Shown here: piece after piece, positions 40,106 through 50,900 of the stretch
Position numbering within the stretch: the stretch's first letter is position 1
Layout: the number at the start of each line of letters is the position of its first letter
Assembly: GCF_002836055.1 (NCBI RefSeq)
Contig: NZ_PJBS01000310.1
Coordinates: 1-64,000 of the forward strand
DNA: 64,000 bases
Direction of reading: 5' to 3'
Origin: Psychroflexus sp. MES1-P1E
Lineage (GTDB): Bacteria > Bacteroidota > Bacteroidia > Flavobacteriales > Flavobacteriaceae
Made by a program: the position numbers and the translations under genes
The notes under the pieces: model-generated
The model's database searches: none
The model's input: the letters and a program-made list of their open reading frames with translations, nothing else
What the model was told of the DNA's origin: nothing

Positions 40106-40933
40106 TTATTTCTTTTTACGTTCTATGATGTGCTTATTACTAGGCTTAGTCTTAGAACGTGTTTTAAATCCTTTAGCTGGAATACCATTTCTTGATCTTG
40201 GATGACCACCTGAAGACTTACCTTCACCTCCACCCATTGGGTGATCGACTGGGTTCATCACTACAGGTCTTGTTCTCGGTCTTCTACCCAACCATCTACT
40301 TCTACCAGCTTTACCAGATATAGTTAACTGGTGATCACTGTTCGATACAGCACCTACAGTGGCTATACATGCAGACAATATCATTCTAGTCTCGCCAGAA
40401 GGAAGCTTAATCGTTACGTACTTGCCATCTTTGGCCATCAATTGTGCAAAAGTACCTGCACTACGAGCCATTACAGCTCCTTGTTCAGGTCTTAATTCTA
40501 CACAAGAAATTATAGTTCCAAAAGGGATTTGAGATAATGGCATTGCATTCCCTATTTCAGTAGGAACATTAGAAAGACCAGAAACAATTTTCTGACCCAC
40601 TTTTATTCCACTAGGAGCAACGATATATCTTTTCTCTCCATCCTCATAATTCAATAAGGCGATGAAAGCTGTTCTATTAGGATCGTATTCCACAGTCATG
40701 ACTTCAGCTTGGATATCTTTCTTATCTCTTTTGAAGTCGATAATTCTGTAACGTTTTTTATGACCACCACCAATATAGCGCATAGTCATTTTCCCTTGAT
40801 TATTTCTACCACCGGAACGTTTACGAGAGGCAAGCAAAGATTTCTCAGGCTTGCTAGCAGTAATGGCATCAAAGCCATTAGCGACCTTAAATCTCTGTCC
40901 TGGTGTATTTGGTTTTATTTTTTTAACCGACAT
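40106..40933 (-). CDS. rplB: ribosomal protein L2
   Basis: The 275-residue uL2 has the RNA-binding domain ([28 protein letters not shown]) and the C-terminal [23 protein letters not shown] motif, whose histidine lies near the peptidyl transferase centre. Full length. Confidence 0.98.
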   Translation of the reverse strand: MSVKKIKPNTPGQRFKVANGFDAITASKPEKSLLASRKRSGGRNNQGKMTMRYIGGGHKKRYRIIDFKRDKKDIQAEVMTVEYDPNRTAFIALLNYEDGEKRYIVAPSGIKVGQKIVSGLSNVPTEIGNAMPLSQIPFGTIISCVELRPEQGAVMARSAGTFAQLMAKDGKYVTIKLPSGETRMILSACIATVGAVSNSDHQLTISGKAGRSRWLGRRPRTRPVVMNPVDHPMGGGEGKSSGGHPRSRNGIPAKGFKTRSKTKPSNKHIIERKKK

Positions 40934-40942
40934 GTTTTAAGC

Positions 40943-41233
40943 TTATAGATTACTATACAAATCAATTGTTTCTCCTTCAGCTACTTTAATAATAGCCTTT
41001 TTGTATGCAGATGTTTTTCCAGTCACCATTCCAGTCTTAGTGTAACGGGATTTGATTTTTGGAATAACATTCAACGTACGCACTCCTTCGACCGTAACGC
41101 CATAAGCGGACTCAACAGCCTCCTTTATTTGGATTTTGTTAGCATTACGATTTACAGCAAAAGTAAAAGCATTTCTTAATTCGCTTTCATTTGTTGCTTT
41201 CTCTGTAATAATTGGTTTTACCAAGATGTCCAT
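40943..41233 (-). CDS. rplW: ribosomal protein L23
   Basis: The 96-residue uL23 begins MDILVKPIITEKATNESE and has FAVNRNANKIQIKEAVESAYGVTVEGVRTLN. Docking site for trigger factor and SRP at the tunnel exit. Confidence 0.97.
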   Translation of the reverse strand: MDILVKPIITEKATNESELRNAFTFAVNRNANKIQIKEAVESAYGVTVEGVRTLNVIPKIKSRYTKTGMVTGKTSAYKKAIIKVAEGETIDLYSNL

Positions 41234-41238
41234 AGCTG

Positions 41239-41868
41239 TTATTTGTTGAGATTAGTTTGTAATTCATCTAATCTGCTTTCGGAAATTAATAAAACATTGC
41301 TGTTCATGATATTGTAAGTGTTTAATTCTGAAACATTTACAACTTTAGCAGTTTTCAAATTACGGGACGATAAATATACATTTTTATTCGACTCATCCAA
41401 GACTATCAAAGACTTTTTGTCTCTAATGTTCAGGTTATCAAGAAGGTTTAAAAACTCTTTTGTCTTCGGAGCTTCAAATCCAAAATCTTCAACAATCATC
41501 AACTGGTTGTTTTTAAGTTTTTGGGAGAGAACAGTCTTTCTCGCAAGACGCTTCAGCTTCTTGTTTAATTTGAAATGATAATCTCTAGGTCTAGGACCAA
41601 ATACGCGACCACCACCTCTAAAAATAGGAGATTTAATGCTACCTGCACGAGCTGTACCCGTTCCTTTTTGCTTCTTGATCTTTCTTGTACTACCAACAAT
41701 CTCTGCTCTCTCTTTTGCTTTATGCGTTCCTTGGCGTTTATTAGCCAAGTGCTGCTTTACATCAAGATAAACAACGTGATCATTAGGTTCCAATCCAAAA
41801 ACAGATTCGGAGAGTTCGACCTCTCTACCTGTTTCTTTTCCTTTTATATCTAATACTGATACTTTCAT
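41239..41868 (-). CDS. rplD: ribosomal protein L4
   Basis: The 209-residue uL4 has the tunnel loop with [34 protein letters not shown] and the [23 protein letters not shown] helix. In E. coli L4 also represses its own operon, which makes it a candidate ligand for the leader at 42512-42652. Its ATG overlaps the rplC stop (TAATG). Confidence 0.98.
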   Translation of the reverse strand: MKVSVLDIKGKETGREVELSESVFGLEPNDHVVYLDVKQHLANKRQGTHKAKERAEIVGSTRKIKKQKGTGTARAGSIKSPIFRGGGRVFGPRPRDYHFKLNKKLKRLARKTVLSQKLKNNQLMIVEDFGFEAPKTKEFLNLLDNLNIRDKKSLIVLDESNKNVYLSSRNLKTAKVVNVSELNTYNIMNSNVLLISESRLDELQTNLNK

Positions 41869-42482
41869 TACTTCTGAATAGTTACATAAGTGTTGTTATG
41901 TCCAGGAACACAGCCCTTGATCACAATCAAGTTCTTTTCTGGAACCACTTTCAACACTCTTAGATTTTGAACTTTTACTTTTTGACTTCCCATTTGTCCA
42001 CCCATTTTCATTCCTTTGAAAATACGAGCCGGATATGAGGCAGCACCTACAGAACCTGGAGCTCTCAACATACTTTGTTGGCCGTGAGTTCGTTGTGAAC
42101 CTGCAAAGCCATGACGTTTTACAACTCCTTGGAATCCTTTACCTTTAGATGTAGCACTTACGTCTACAAATTCATTTTCTTTAAATAAGTCTACTGTGAT
42201 GTGATCACCTAACTTATACTCTTCTTTGAATCCTTGGAATTCAATGACTTTTCTTTTGACAGAACTACCAGCTTTCTTAAAGTGACCTAAGTCTGCTTTG
42301 GTGGCATTTTTGTCTGATTTGTCATCGAAACCAAGTTGAAGCGCTTCATACCCGTCAACCTCGTTGGTTCTGACTTGGGTAACTACACATGGTCCAGCTT
42401 CTATAACGGTACATGGAATATTCTTTCCATTCTCATCGAAGATGCTAGTCATGCCGATTTTTTTTCCTATTAACCCAGACAT
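41868..42482 (-). CDS. rplC: ribosomal protein L3
   Basis: The 204-residue uL3 begins [32 protein letters not shown] and has the [41 protein letters not shown] centre loop. It is an early 50S assembly protein. It is separated from rpsJ by 177 bases holding a structured leader. Confidence 0.98.
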   Translation of the reverse strand: MSGLIGKKIGMTSIFDENGKNIPCTVIEAGPCVVTQVRTNEVDGYEALQLGFDDKSDKNATKADLGHFKKAGSSVKRKVIEFQGFKEEYKLGDHITVDLFKENEFVDVSATSKGKGFQGVVKRHGFAGSQRTHGQQSMLRAPGSVGAASYPARIFKGMKMGGQMGSQKVKVQNLRVLKVVPEKNLIVIKGCVPGHNNTYVTIQK

Positions 42483-42509
42483 AATTGATTTTTGATTATT
42501 ACTATTTAT

Positions 42510-42554
42510 TTAAAAAAAATTCAGGCCCGAAAAAAACGTTCGACCTGAATGCAT
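42510..42554 (-). CDS. possible 14-codon leader peptide upstream of rplC
   Basis: ATG at 42554 opens MHSGRTFFSGLNFF and stops at TAA 42510. GGAGG lies five bases before the ATG, an uncommon Shine-Dalgarno match in this AT-rich, largely SD-free window. The frame overlaps the terminator-like hairpin and its U-tract entirely, the layout of an attenuator peptide. It could be chance: 14 codons is short and the Phe codons come from the T-tracts. Confidence 0.3.
   Translation of the reverse strand: MHSGRTFFSGLNFF
42512..42550 (-). terminator. terminator/attenuator hairpin between rpsJ and rplC
   Basis: On the minus strand ATTCAGG pairs with CCTGAAT, with extra CG pairing inside and a T-rich loop, and is followed by eight T. 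It stands within the ribosomal superoperon, 30 bases before rplC, so it must be conditional or partly read through. Confidence 0.7.
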
Positions 42555-42597
42555 TTTTCCTCCGTTTTTCCCTCGTCAAATGCTCGGGACATGTTAC

Positions 42598-42652
42598 CCT
42601 AAACCTAGTTTAGGATTTGTTATTGGAAAGTTACAATAAGTATCTTTCCAAT
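42598..42652 (-). promoter_or_regulatory. two stem-loops of the rpsJ-rplC leader
   Basis: A perfect 9-bp stem (ATTGGAAAG at 42622-42630 with CTTTCCAAT at 42644-42652) follows rpsJ by eight bases. CCTAAAC-CTA-GTTTAGG (42598-42614) forms a second 7-bp stem. With the U-tract hairpin at 42512-42550 they make a three-hairpin leader before rplC. An r-protein regulatory RNA is the likely meaning (inference). Confidence 0.5.
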
Positions 42653-42659
42653 ATTTAGA

Positions 42660-42965
42660 TTAAACCTTGATCTCTACTTCTACACCACTTGGTAACTCGA
42701 GCTTCATCAAAGCATCGATAGTTTTTGATGAGGAGCTATAAATATCTAATAATCGCTTAAAAGAATCTAATTGGAATTGCTCTCTCGCTTTCTTGTTAAC
42801 GTGTGGAGATCTTAATACAGTGAAGATTTTACGTTGCGTAGGCAATGGAATTGGTCCAGTAACCACAGCACCAGTCGTCTTAACTGTCTTGACAATTTTC
42901 TCAGCGGACTTATCCACTAAGTTATAGTCATATGATTTTAGTTTAATTCTTATTTTTTGACTCAT
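42660..42965 (-). CDS. rpsJ: ribosomal protein S10
   Basis: The 101-residue uS10 has [50 protein letters not shown] and the ending [11 protein letters not shown]. It also serves as NusE in antitermination. It is 12 bases after fusA; tuf is absent from this position. Confidence 0.98.
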   Translation of the reverse strand: MSQKIRIKLKSYDYNLVDKSAEKIVKTVKTTGAVVTGPIPLPTQRKIFTVLRSPHVNKKAREQFQLDSFKRLLDIYSSSSKTIDALMKLELPSGVEVEIKV

Positions 42966-42977
42966 AATAAGTTCTAA

Positions 42978-45086
42978 TTAGTCGTTTAAACCTTTAGCAT
43001 TTTTGATTACTTTCTCAGAAATACTAGAAGGTGTTTCTTCAAATTTTAAAAATTCCATTGTGGATGTTGCACGACCCGATGATAAAGTTCTCAAAGTAGT
43101 CACATAACCAAACATTTCTGAAAGCGGAACGTCAGCTTTTATGATTTTAGCACCAGATCTATCCGACATGTCATTAACTTGACCTCTTCTTCGATTCAAA
43201 TCCCCAACAATATCTCCCATGTTCAATTCTGGAGTCACGACTTCTACTTTCATGATAGGCTCTAAAACAATAGCTCCCGAAGCTTTTGCGGCTGACTTAT
43301 AACCAAGCTTTGCAGCAAGTTCGAAAGAAAGTTGATCAGAATCTACAGGGTGAAAAGATCCGTCCAGAAGAGTCACTTTTAATGTATCCATTCTAAATCC
43401 AGCAAGAGGACCATTCTTCATGGCTTCCGTGAATCCTTTTTCTACAGCAGGAACGAATTCTTTAGGAATTCTACCTCCTTTAATTTTATCGATAAATTGT
43501 AAACCAGCGCCTTCGAAATCTTCATCAACAGGTCCCATTTCAAATAGTATATCAGCAAACTTACCACGACCACCAGATTGCTTTTTGTAAACTTCTCTAT
43601 GGTTTGCAGTTTTAGTTACAGCTTCTTTATATTCAACTTGAGGCTCACCTTCGTTAACTTCAACATTAAATTCACGTTTTAAACGATCTACTAAAATTTC
43701 AATGTGAAGCTCACCCATACCAGATATAATTGTTTGGCCCGAAACTTCATCAGTCTTAACCTTAAAAGTAGGATCTTCTTCAGCAAGTTTACCCAAAGCA
43801 ATATTGAGTTTTTCAACATCAGCTTTAGTTTTAGGCTCAACAGCTATACCAATAACTGGCTCTGGAAACGACATAGATTCCAGAACAAGTGGATTTTTGA
43901 GATTTGTAAGTGTATCACCAGTCTTGATGTCCTTAAAACCTACCGCAGCACCAATATCTCCAGCTTCAATATAGTCAATTGGCTCTTGTTTATTGGAGTG
44001 CATTTGATACATTCTTGATATGCGCTCTTTTTTACCAGAACGGTTATTCAATACATATGAACCTGCCTCTAGTCTACCGGAATAAGCTCTAAAAAAGGCC
44101 AAACGACCTACGAAAGGATCAGTAGCAATTTTAAAAGCTAAAGCTGAAAAAGGAGAATCTACATGAGGTCTTCTAGTTTCAACTTCACCTGTATCAGGAT
44201 TGTGTCCTTCAATAGCTTCAACATCTACTGGAGATGGAAGGTATCTCATTACGGCATCAAGCATAGCCTGAACACCTTTATTTTTAAAAGCGGAACCGCA
44301 CATCATGGGTATAATAGACATATCGATAGTTGCAGCTCTTAAAGCAGCAATAATCTCATCTTCGCTAATTGAACTTTCATCTTCAAAAAACTTCTCCATT
44401 AACTGATCGTCATACTCAGCAACAGCTTCAACAAGTTCAGTTCTATATTTTGTTACTTCGGCTTCTAACTCAGCAGGAATATCAATTTCTTGATAAGTCA
44501 TACCGAAGTCATCTTCATTCCAAATAATTGCTTTCTTAGAAATTAAGTCAACAACTCCTTTAAAATCAATTTCGTCACCAATTGGAACTTGTAAGGGAAC
44601 AGGATTACCTCCTAACATCTCTTTAACTTGCTTACACACATTAAAGAAATTCGCCCCTTGTCTATCCATTTTATTAACGAAACCAAGACGTGGTACCTTA
44701 TATTTATCAGCCTGTCTCCAAACAGTTTCAGATTGTGGTTCAACACCATCTACTGCACTGAACAAAGCAACAACACCATCCAAAACTCTCAAAGAACGCT
44801 CTACTTCAACTGTGAAGTCAACGTGACCTGGAGTATCGATGATATTAACCATATAATCTTGTTCCCTATATAACCATGTACAATGTGTAGCTGCAGAAGT
44901 AATCGTAATTCCTCTTTCTTGCTCCTGCTCCATCCAGTCCATAGTAGCTGCGCCATCATGAACCTCACCTATCTTATGACTTATACCCGTATAATATAGA
45001 ATCCGCTCAGTAGTCGTTGTTTTACCAGCGTCAATGTGAGCAGCAATCCCTATATTTCTAGTAAATTTTAAATCTCTTTGTGCCAT
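42978..45086 (-). CDS. fusA: elongation factor G
   Basis: The 702-residue translocation GTPase has G1 [13 protein letters not shown] (about 17-29), switch [14 protein letters not shown], and domains II-V through [20 protein letters not shown]. It translocates tRNA-mRNA on the ribosome. Full length, three bases after rpsG. Confidence 0.98.
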   Translation of the reverse strand: MAQRDLKFTRNIGIAAHIDAGKTTTTERILYYTGISHKIGEVHDGAATMDWMEQEQERGITITSAATHCTWLYREQDYMVNIIDTPGHVDFTVEVERSLRVLDGVVALFSAVDGVEPQSETVWRQADKYKVPRLGFVNKMDRQGANFFNVCKQVKEMLGGNPVPLQVPIGDEIDFKGVVDLISKKAIIWNEDDFGMTYQEIDIPAELEAEVTKYRTELVEAVAEYDDQLMEKFFEDESSISEDEIIAALRAATIDMSIIPMMCGSAFKNKGVQAMLDAVMRYLPSPVDVEAIEGHNPDTGEVETRRPHVDSPFSALAFKIATDPFVGRLAFFRAYSGRLEAGSYVLNNRSGKKERISRMYQMHSNKQEPIDYIEAGDIGAAVGFKDIKTGDTLTNLKNPLVLESMSFPEPVIGIAVEPKTKADVEKLNIALGKLAEEDPTFKVKTDEVSGQTIISGMGELHIEILVDRLKREFNVEVNEGEPQVEYKEAVTKTANHREVYKKQSGGRGKFADILFEMGPVDEDFEGAGLQFIDKIKGGRIPKEFVPAVEKGFTEAMKNGPLAGFRMDTLKVTLLDGSFHPVDSDQLSFELAAKLGYKSAAKASGAIVLEPIMKVEVVTPELNMGDIVGDLNRRRGQVNDMSDRSGAKIIKADVPLSEMFGYVTTLRTLSSGRATSTMEFLKFEETPSSISEKVIKNAKGLND

Positions 45087-45089
45087 TAT

Positions 45090-45566
45090 TTAAAATCTAA
45101 AATGTGAGAATGCTTTATTGGCTTCAGCCATTTTATGGGTATCTAAGCGTTTTTTAACCGCTGCACCTTCTTCTTTCGCAGCTGCCATAGACTCACCAGC
45201 TAATTTAGCTGCCATAGTTTTTTCATTTCGCTTTCTAGAATAACCTATCAGCCATTTCATAGCAATAGATATTTTTCTATCTGGTCTTATTTGAGAAGGT
45301 ATCTGAAAAGTAGCACCTCCAACACGTCTACTTCTTACTTCAACGTGGGGCATTACATTAGATAATCCTTCTTTCCAAATTTCTAAAGCGGATTTTTCAT
45401 CATCTTGCTTTTTCTCTTCAATGATATCCATTGCATCATAAAAGATTTTAAAAGCAATTGATTTTTTTCCGTCCCACATCATCATATTCACAAATCGGGT
45501 TACCAATTGATCGTGAAATTTTGGATCTGGAAGTATAGGACGTTTCTTGGCCTGTCTTTTTCTCAT
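45090..45566 (-). CDS. rpsG: ribosomal protein S7
   Basis: The 158-residue uS7 begins [27 protein letters not shown] and has [15 protein letters not shown] and the ending [15 protein letters not shown]. Primary 16S 3'-domain binder; regulator of the str operon in E. coli. Confidence 0.98.
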   Translation of the reverse strand: MRKRQAKKRPILPDPKFHDQLVTRFVNMMMWDGKKSIAFKIFYDAMDIIEEKKQDDEKSALEIWKEGLSNVMPHVEVRSRRVGGATFQIPSQIRPDRKISIAMKWLIGYSRKRNEKTMAAKLAGESMAAAKEEGAAVKKRLDTHKMAEANKAFSHFRF

Positions 45567-45585
45567 TTCTTTACTTTAACTCTGA

Positions 45586-45960
45586 TTATTTTTTAGGTCT
45601 CTTAGCACCATACTTTGATCTGCGCTGCAGACGACCTTCTACTCCTGCTGTATCTAAAGCACCACGAACAATATGATACCTTACACCAGGTAAATCTTTA
45701 ACTCTCCCGCCTCTAACTAATACTATCGAATGCTCCTGTAGATTATGTCCTTCACCTGGAATGTATGCGTTTACTTCCTTACCATTTGTTAATCTAACAC
45801 GAGCAACTTTACGCATTGCTGAATTAGGTTTTTTTGGTGTAGTTGTGTAAACTCGCGTACAAACTCCACGTCTTTGAGGACAAGAATCTAAAGCCGCCGA
45901 TTTGCTCTTCTTAGTCATCTTGCGTCTTCCTTTTCTTACTAACTGTGAAATTGTTGGCAT
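45586..45960 (-). CDS. rpsL: ribosomal protein S12
   Basis: The 124-residue uS12 begins [15 protein letters not shown]; an upstream in-frame extension to 46035 is not S12 sequence and overlaps the promoter, so ATG 45960 is chosen. [29 protein letters not shown] carries the unaltered Lys at the streptomycin site. First gene of the superoperon. Confidence 0.98.
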   Translation of the reverse strand: MPTISQLVRKGRRKMTKKSKSAALDSCPQRRGVCTRVYTTTPKKPNSAMRKVARVRLTNGKEVNAYIPGEGHNLQEHSIVLVRGGRVKDLPGVRYHIVRGALDTAGVEGRLQRRSKYGAKRPKK

Positions 45961-46005
45961 AGTTTTACTTGAATTGTTTAAAAAAACTCTTATTTTTAAG
46001 GTTTG

Positions 46006-46035
46006 CAAATGTAGATATATAATTTTAAATAACAA
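46006..46035 (-). promoter_or_regulatory. promoter of the str-S10-spc-alpha superoperon
   Basis: On the minus strand TTG (46035-46033), 19 bases, then TACATTTG (46013-46006) fit the Bacteroidetes consensus in both boxes and spacing. Transcription should start near 45999, about 39 bases before rpsL. Confidence 0.75.
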
Positions 46036-46199
46036 ATTATAATTGATTAATTTTCAGCAATTAAGACATTTCAGATTTCTTAGGCTCCTCATTATTAAAC
46101 AATCCAATTCAACATTATGAAATCAAACATACACTTCGCCTATAAAAATCGTTTATATACCTATGCGATTACAAAAATAACTTAGACCTCTGAAGCAAA

Positions 46200-47855
46200 A
46201 TGCTCAAACTACTATTTACTTTTTTATGCGTTGTGGGTCTTACTTTTTATTCACATAGCCAAACAATACACTTACAAGTGAATACAATGAAGGATTCTTT
46301 GCTGAGCTCAAAGCAGTTTACGCTTAACTCCTTCAATGCTGCTGAAGCTGAATTAAAACTAAAAATTGATAGTTTAAAGAGAATTGGGTATCCTTTCTTA
46401 GAATTGGACCAAAAGATTACCGATAAAAAACTTCTAGCTACTATCCGTTTAAATCAAAAAATAGACTCCTTATATATAGGGATAAACGAAAAAGACTTAA
46501 TTTATATTCCTAAGACGATTAAAATCGATGGACAAAAAATTGGCCTAGCCTACCAGAACATTGAACTCTTTCAAAAAACTATTATTGAGGAATTGAAGGC
46601 TCAAGGCTTATCTTTTGGTAAGTCATTTTTAACAGATCTGGAGTTTAAAAAAGGTCATGCTCTAAATGCGAATCTTGTTATAGAGAGCGGCCTGAAAAGA
46701 AGAATAGATAAAATAAATATAAAAGGATACGAATCGCTACCAAAAAACTATATATCCTATTTTACTGGTCTTAAAATCGGGTCTGAATTCATAGAGTCAC
46801 GACTACAACAAAAAACAGAAAAACTCGATAACATCCCTTTCATCTCTGTTAAAAAACCTACTGAAGTATTATTTAAAAAAGACTCTACAGAACTCTTCCT
46901 TTATTTAGAAAAATTCAATTCCAACACCTTCGATGGTTTTCTAGGTTTCGGAAGTAATGAAAACAGCGACTTCGAATTGAATGGCTATCTAAACATGGTG
47001 CTTTTAAATAATCTGAATTTTGGAGAACGCCTTGGGATAATTTATAAAAACGATGGTAGTGGACAACAAACTTTTGAAGGGAATATCGAATTACCATTTG
47101 TATTTAGCTCTCCTGTAAGCCTTGGAGCCGACTTAAGAATCTTCAGAAGAGACTCCGCATTTTCCAATAGCTCACAAACTGTTGAACTAAAGTATTATCT
47201 CAATGAAAAGCTCAACCTAAAAGGGACCGCAGAATTCACAAACTCGACAAGTCTAGAATCGGAAAACCTTGATTCAGTATCAGACATAGAAAATTACAAG
47301 TCCTCGTTTTATGGAATTGGTGCAGAATTTCTAAAATTCGGCCCTAGACAACTTTTTGGGGTGAATACTTTTGTGAGATTAAATCTTTCCCTAGGAAACA
47401 GGAAAACAAAAAATAACACGGACCAGTACAAGTTAACTATAAACGGCCAACACCAAATTAAGATCAATTATCGCAACAAGCTTTACCTGAATCTCAATAG
47501 CCAAATCCTAATTTCTAATAACTTGCTTAACAATGAGTTATTTCGCTTTGGAGGTGTCAACTCTATACGTGGATTTGGCGAAAACAGCCTTTTAGCCTCT
47601 AGGTTTGCAGTCCTACAAACTGAATATAGATACATTTTAGATACAAATTTGTATGCAAATACTGTGATTGATGTAGGAAATTATGAAAATAAACTCAATA
47701 ATATTAACGAAAACATACTAGGATACGGCGTGGGTATTGGCCTAAAGTCGAAAGCAGGGGTTTTTAATCTCATCATAGCAAATTCGGTATCTAACGTGCA
47801 AGAATCAAACTTTTCTAACACAAGAATACATATCAATTTCACCTCTTTTTTCTAA
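46200..47855 (+). CDS. BamA/TamA-family outer-membrane beta-barrel protein
   Basis: A 551-residue protein with a signal peptide ending near YSHSQ. POTRA-like segments follow (about 140-215: LVIESGLKRRIDKINIKGYESLP), and the C-terminal ~330 residues alternate as beta strands with the Omp85 signature GGVNSIRGFGENSLLASRFAVLQTEYR. It ends in Phe (NFTSFF), as outer-membrane barrels do. It is shorter than BamA (about 850), so more like TamA or a two-partner/patatin-type barrel. It is divergent from rpsL across 239 bases that hold the superoperon promoter. Confidence 0.8.
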   Translation: MLKLLFTFLCVVGLTFYSHSQTIHLQVNTMKDSLLSSKQFTLNSFNAAEAELKLKIDSLKRIGYPFLELDQKITDKKLLATIRLNQKIDSLYIGINEKDLIYIPKTIKIDGQKIGLAYQNIELFQKTIIEELKAQGLSFGKSFLTDLEFKKGHALNANLVIESGLKRRIDKINIKGYESLPKNYISYFTGLKIGSEFIESRLQQKTEKLDNIPFISVKKPTEVLFKKDSTELFLYLEKFNSNTFDGFLGFGSNENSDFELNGYLNMVLLNNLNFGERLGIIYKNDGSGQQTFEGNIELPFVFSSPVSLGADLRIFRRDSAFSNSSQTVELKYYLNEKLNLKGTAEFTNSTSLESENLDSVSDIENYKSSFYGIGAEFLKFGPRQLFGVNTFVRLNLSLGNRKTKNNTDQYKLTINGQHQIKINYRNKLYLNLNSQILISNNLLNNELFRFGGVNSIRGFGENSLLASRFAVLQTEYRYILDTNLYANTVIDVGNYENKLNNINENILGYGVGIGLKSKAGVFNLIIANSVSNVQESNFSNTRIHINFTSFF

Positions 47856-47915
47856 TAAAGGTTATGTTCATATTAAGTTTTAACATGATCATTATTAAAA
47901 TAATACTAATATAAG

Positions 47916-47946
47916 TTGTAGGATTAACTTTATTTTTTGATTTTTG
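47916..47946 (+). promoter_or_regulatory. candidate promoter of the susCD locus
   Basis: TTG, 20 bases, then GATTTTTG (7 of 8 to TAnnTTTG) end 28 bases before the susC ATG. Confidence 0.4.
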
Positions 47947-47974
47947 GCGTAGGCTAATTCAAATAAACAAAAAA

Positions 47975-50900
47975 ATGAGAACAAAGTTAAATGGAATTTT
48001 AACACTAATTTTAGTGTTATTCGTGCAGATAACCTTTGCACAGACGAATACTGTTACTGGAACGGTAACAGATCCTGACGGTCTCCCGCTACCAGGTGTA
48101 AACATTTTAATAAAGGGAGAAAATACTGGAACACAGACAGATTTTGATGGAAATTATTCTATTCAGGCAAGTCCGGATCAAACCTTAATCTTCAGGTATG
48201 TTGGTTTTACTACTAAAAATGTAAAAATTGGTAATAAACTACAAATAGATGTGAATATGTCTATAGATTCTGCTACATTGGATGAGGTCATCGTTACAGG
48301 ATATTCTAACAGAAACCAAACAGTAGCAACATCTGCTACAGTAACCATTTCAGCTGCCGAGATAAATGAACTTGCCCCTACAACTACAATTGATAATTTG
48401 CTACAAGGTAAGGCAGCAGGGGTACAAGTAACCGCTGCAAATGGTAAGCCAGGGCAAGGTGCATTCGTAAGAATACGTGGTACAGGTTCTTTAACTGCTG
48501 GAGCTTCTTCACCTCTTTACTTAGTTGATGGGGCACCTATCGATGAGGATGTTTTAGCTGCTATCCCTAACTCTGATATTGCAGAAATTAAAATTTTAAA
48601 AGATGCTTCAACTACAGCAAGATATGGATCTAGGGGAGCAAACGGAGTTGTTATTATTACCACTAAAAGCGGTAACCGTAACAAAGATGCAAAAATAACT
48701 TTAAATTCTAGATTTGGACAAACCGAACGAATAGAACCAAATTTTAAAATGATGAATGCTCAGCAAAAGTTCCAATATGAAGCTGAGATGTTTGCCTTAG
48801 GCATCTCAGGTGCTTCTGGTTTACCTGGTGTTACAACTGAACCTGGGTCTCCTGAACGTCAATTTCTTTTGGATAACCAAACAGATTGGGAAGACCTTAT
48901 TCTTAGAAAAGGTATTTTGCAAAGTAACAATGTTTCTATTTCTGGAGGTTCAGAAAAACTAGATTATTACTTCTCTACAGGTCACGATAGAAACACGGGT
49001 ATTATAGATCAAATAGGAGGTTTTGAAAGAATAAATACTCGTCTTAATGTCAATTTTGATGCTAAAGAGTGGTTGAAAATTGGTGTAAATGTTGGCTATT
49101 CAAGATCTACTAGTGACGAGCCTAGAGATAGAAACAATGTACAAAACGCATTTAGAGCAATGTTGGACTATAATCCTTACGAAACAGAATTTGTTTTGGA
49201 TGATGTAGGAAATCCAGTTCTAGATGCATCTGGAAATCCAGTGTATTCTCCAACTTCAACAAGTTTTAATCTTAGAGGCGCATTGATATCAGAACCATCA
49301 AAAAATATCGATAATCTTTTATCTTCAAGCTTTACAGCTGATATAAAACTATCAGACAATTTTTCATATAATTTTAGAGCATCTATCAATAGTTTAAACG
49401 AAAGATCGGATAGAGCATCCAAGCCAGGTGGTATTCTTCAAGAATTAATTGGAAGTGCTGAATTCCCAGGAACTAAAACAGATAATGGTTCTTATAGTTT
49501 TGACCTAACCGTAACCAATTCGCTAAACTATAATCTAAAAAAGGGTAAAAATACTTTAAACTTACTTGGATTATATGAATACAACATGAACGAATTTAAT
49601 AGCTACAATGTAAGCAGTAGAGGTTTTTCTTCTCCATTACTAACTACCCAAGCTAGTGCAGCTGAAGTAACTTTCGGTTCTTCAGGAAGATCCAGATTGG
49701 CATTGGTATCTTATGGTCTTTTTGCAGATTATGACTTTGACCAAAAATATTTATTCACAGCTTCTGGACGTTTTGATGGCTCCTCAAACTTTGGTTCTGG
49801 AGAACAATATGGTTTCTTTTTTAGTGTTAGTGGAGGTTACGACATCTCTAGAGAAAACTTTTTTGATGTAGAGCCTATAGATGAATTGATATTTAGAGGT
49901 TCTTATGGTACAACTGGAAACAGATCAGGACTTGGTAGGTATTCTCAGCTAGGAACTGTTGGTTTCAACTCATATCCAGGAGGAAGTTCTACTATCCCTT
50001 CAAATATTGAAAATTCAGCTTTGAAATGGGAAACTTCTTATAATACAAATATTGGTGTTCAACTTAGCATGTTCAACGGTCGTTTAACCGCTGTAAGTGA
50101 CTATTTTATAAGAGATACAGAAGATCTATTATTTGAAATACCCAAAGCAGATGAATCAGGAATAGAAAGTGTTAATGGTAACTTAGGAGAAATTCAAAAC
50201 ACAGGTTTCGAAATCTCTTTACGAGGTGATGTTATAAGAAACGAAGATGTATCTTGGACACTTGGAGGAAATGTACTTTTTTTAGATACGGAAATTGTTT
50301 CCTTACCTGACGGTGAAGATGTATTCCCTAACACATTTAATATCTTATATAGAGAAGGCGCTAAGATTAACGAACATAACTTGGTAAGATGGGCAGGTGT
50401 AGATCCAGCAACAGGACGTTCTCAGTATCTAGATGCAAATAACAATGTTGTATTTGCAGATGCTTTAACAGAAGAGGATGCAGAAGATGCTCGTGTACTC
50501 CAAGGCAAATCTACTATAGCAGATATAGAAGGGGGTTTCTATAGTAATTTTAGATATAAAAATATAAGCTTAAGAACAGATTTTGTTTTTAAAAGTGGGA
50601 ACTGGATTAATAACGTTGTAAGGCAACAAAGAAACGCTGATGGTGATCAGGTAGACAGTAACCAAGCAACTTCTGCCTTTAATTACTGGAAACAACCAGG
50701 AGATACCAATGTTCAACCTAGTCCACTTTACAGACAAGATGATATTAATGTAAATTCTGATAGATTTCTTGAGAAGGGGGATTATATAAGATTAAGAAAT
50801 GTCACTTTAGCCTATAACTTTTCGAAGGAGGTATTAGAGAAAACTCCATTTAGTTCTCTAAGATTTTACGTACAGGGTCAAAACTTACTGACCTTTACCG

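Noticed and set aside
42978-42980. Missing tuf gene between fusA and rpsJ as a possible deletion
   Set aside because: Bacteroidota normally carry tuf elsewhere (near secE), so its absence here is ordinary.
45961-46035. N-terminal extension of rpsL
   Set aside because: Not S12 sequence; it covers the -7 and -33 elements of the superoperon promoter.
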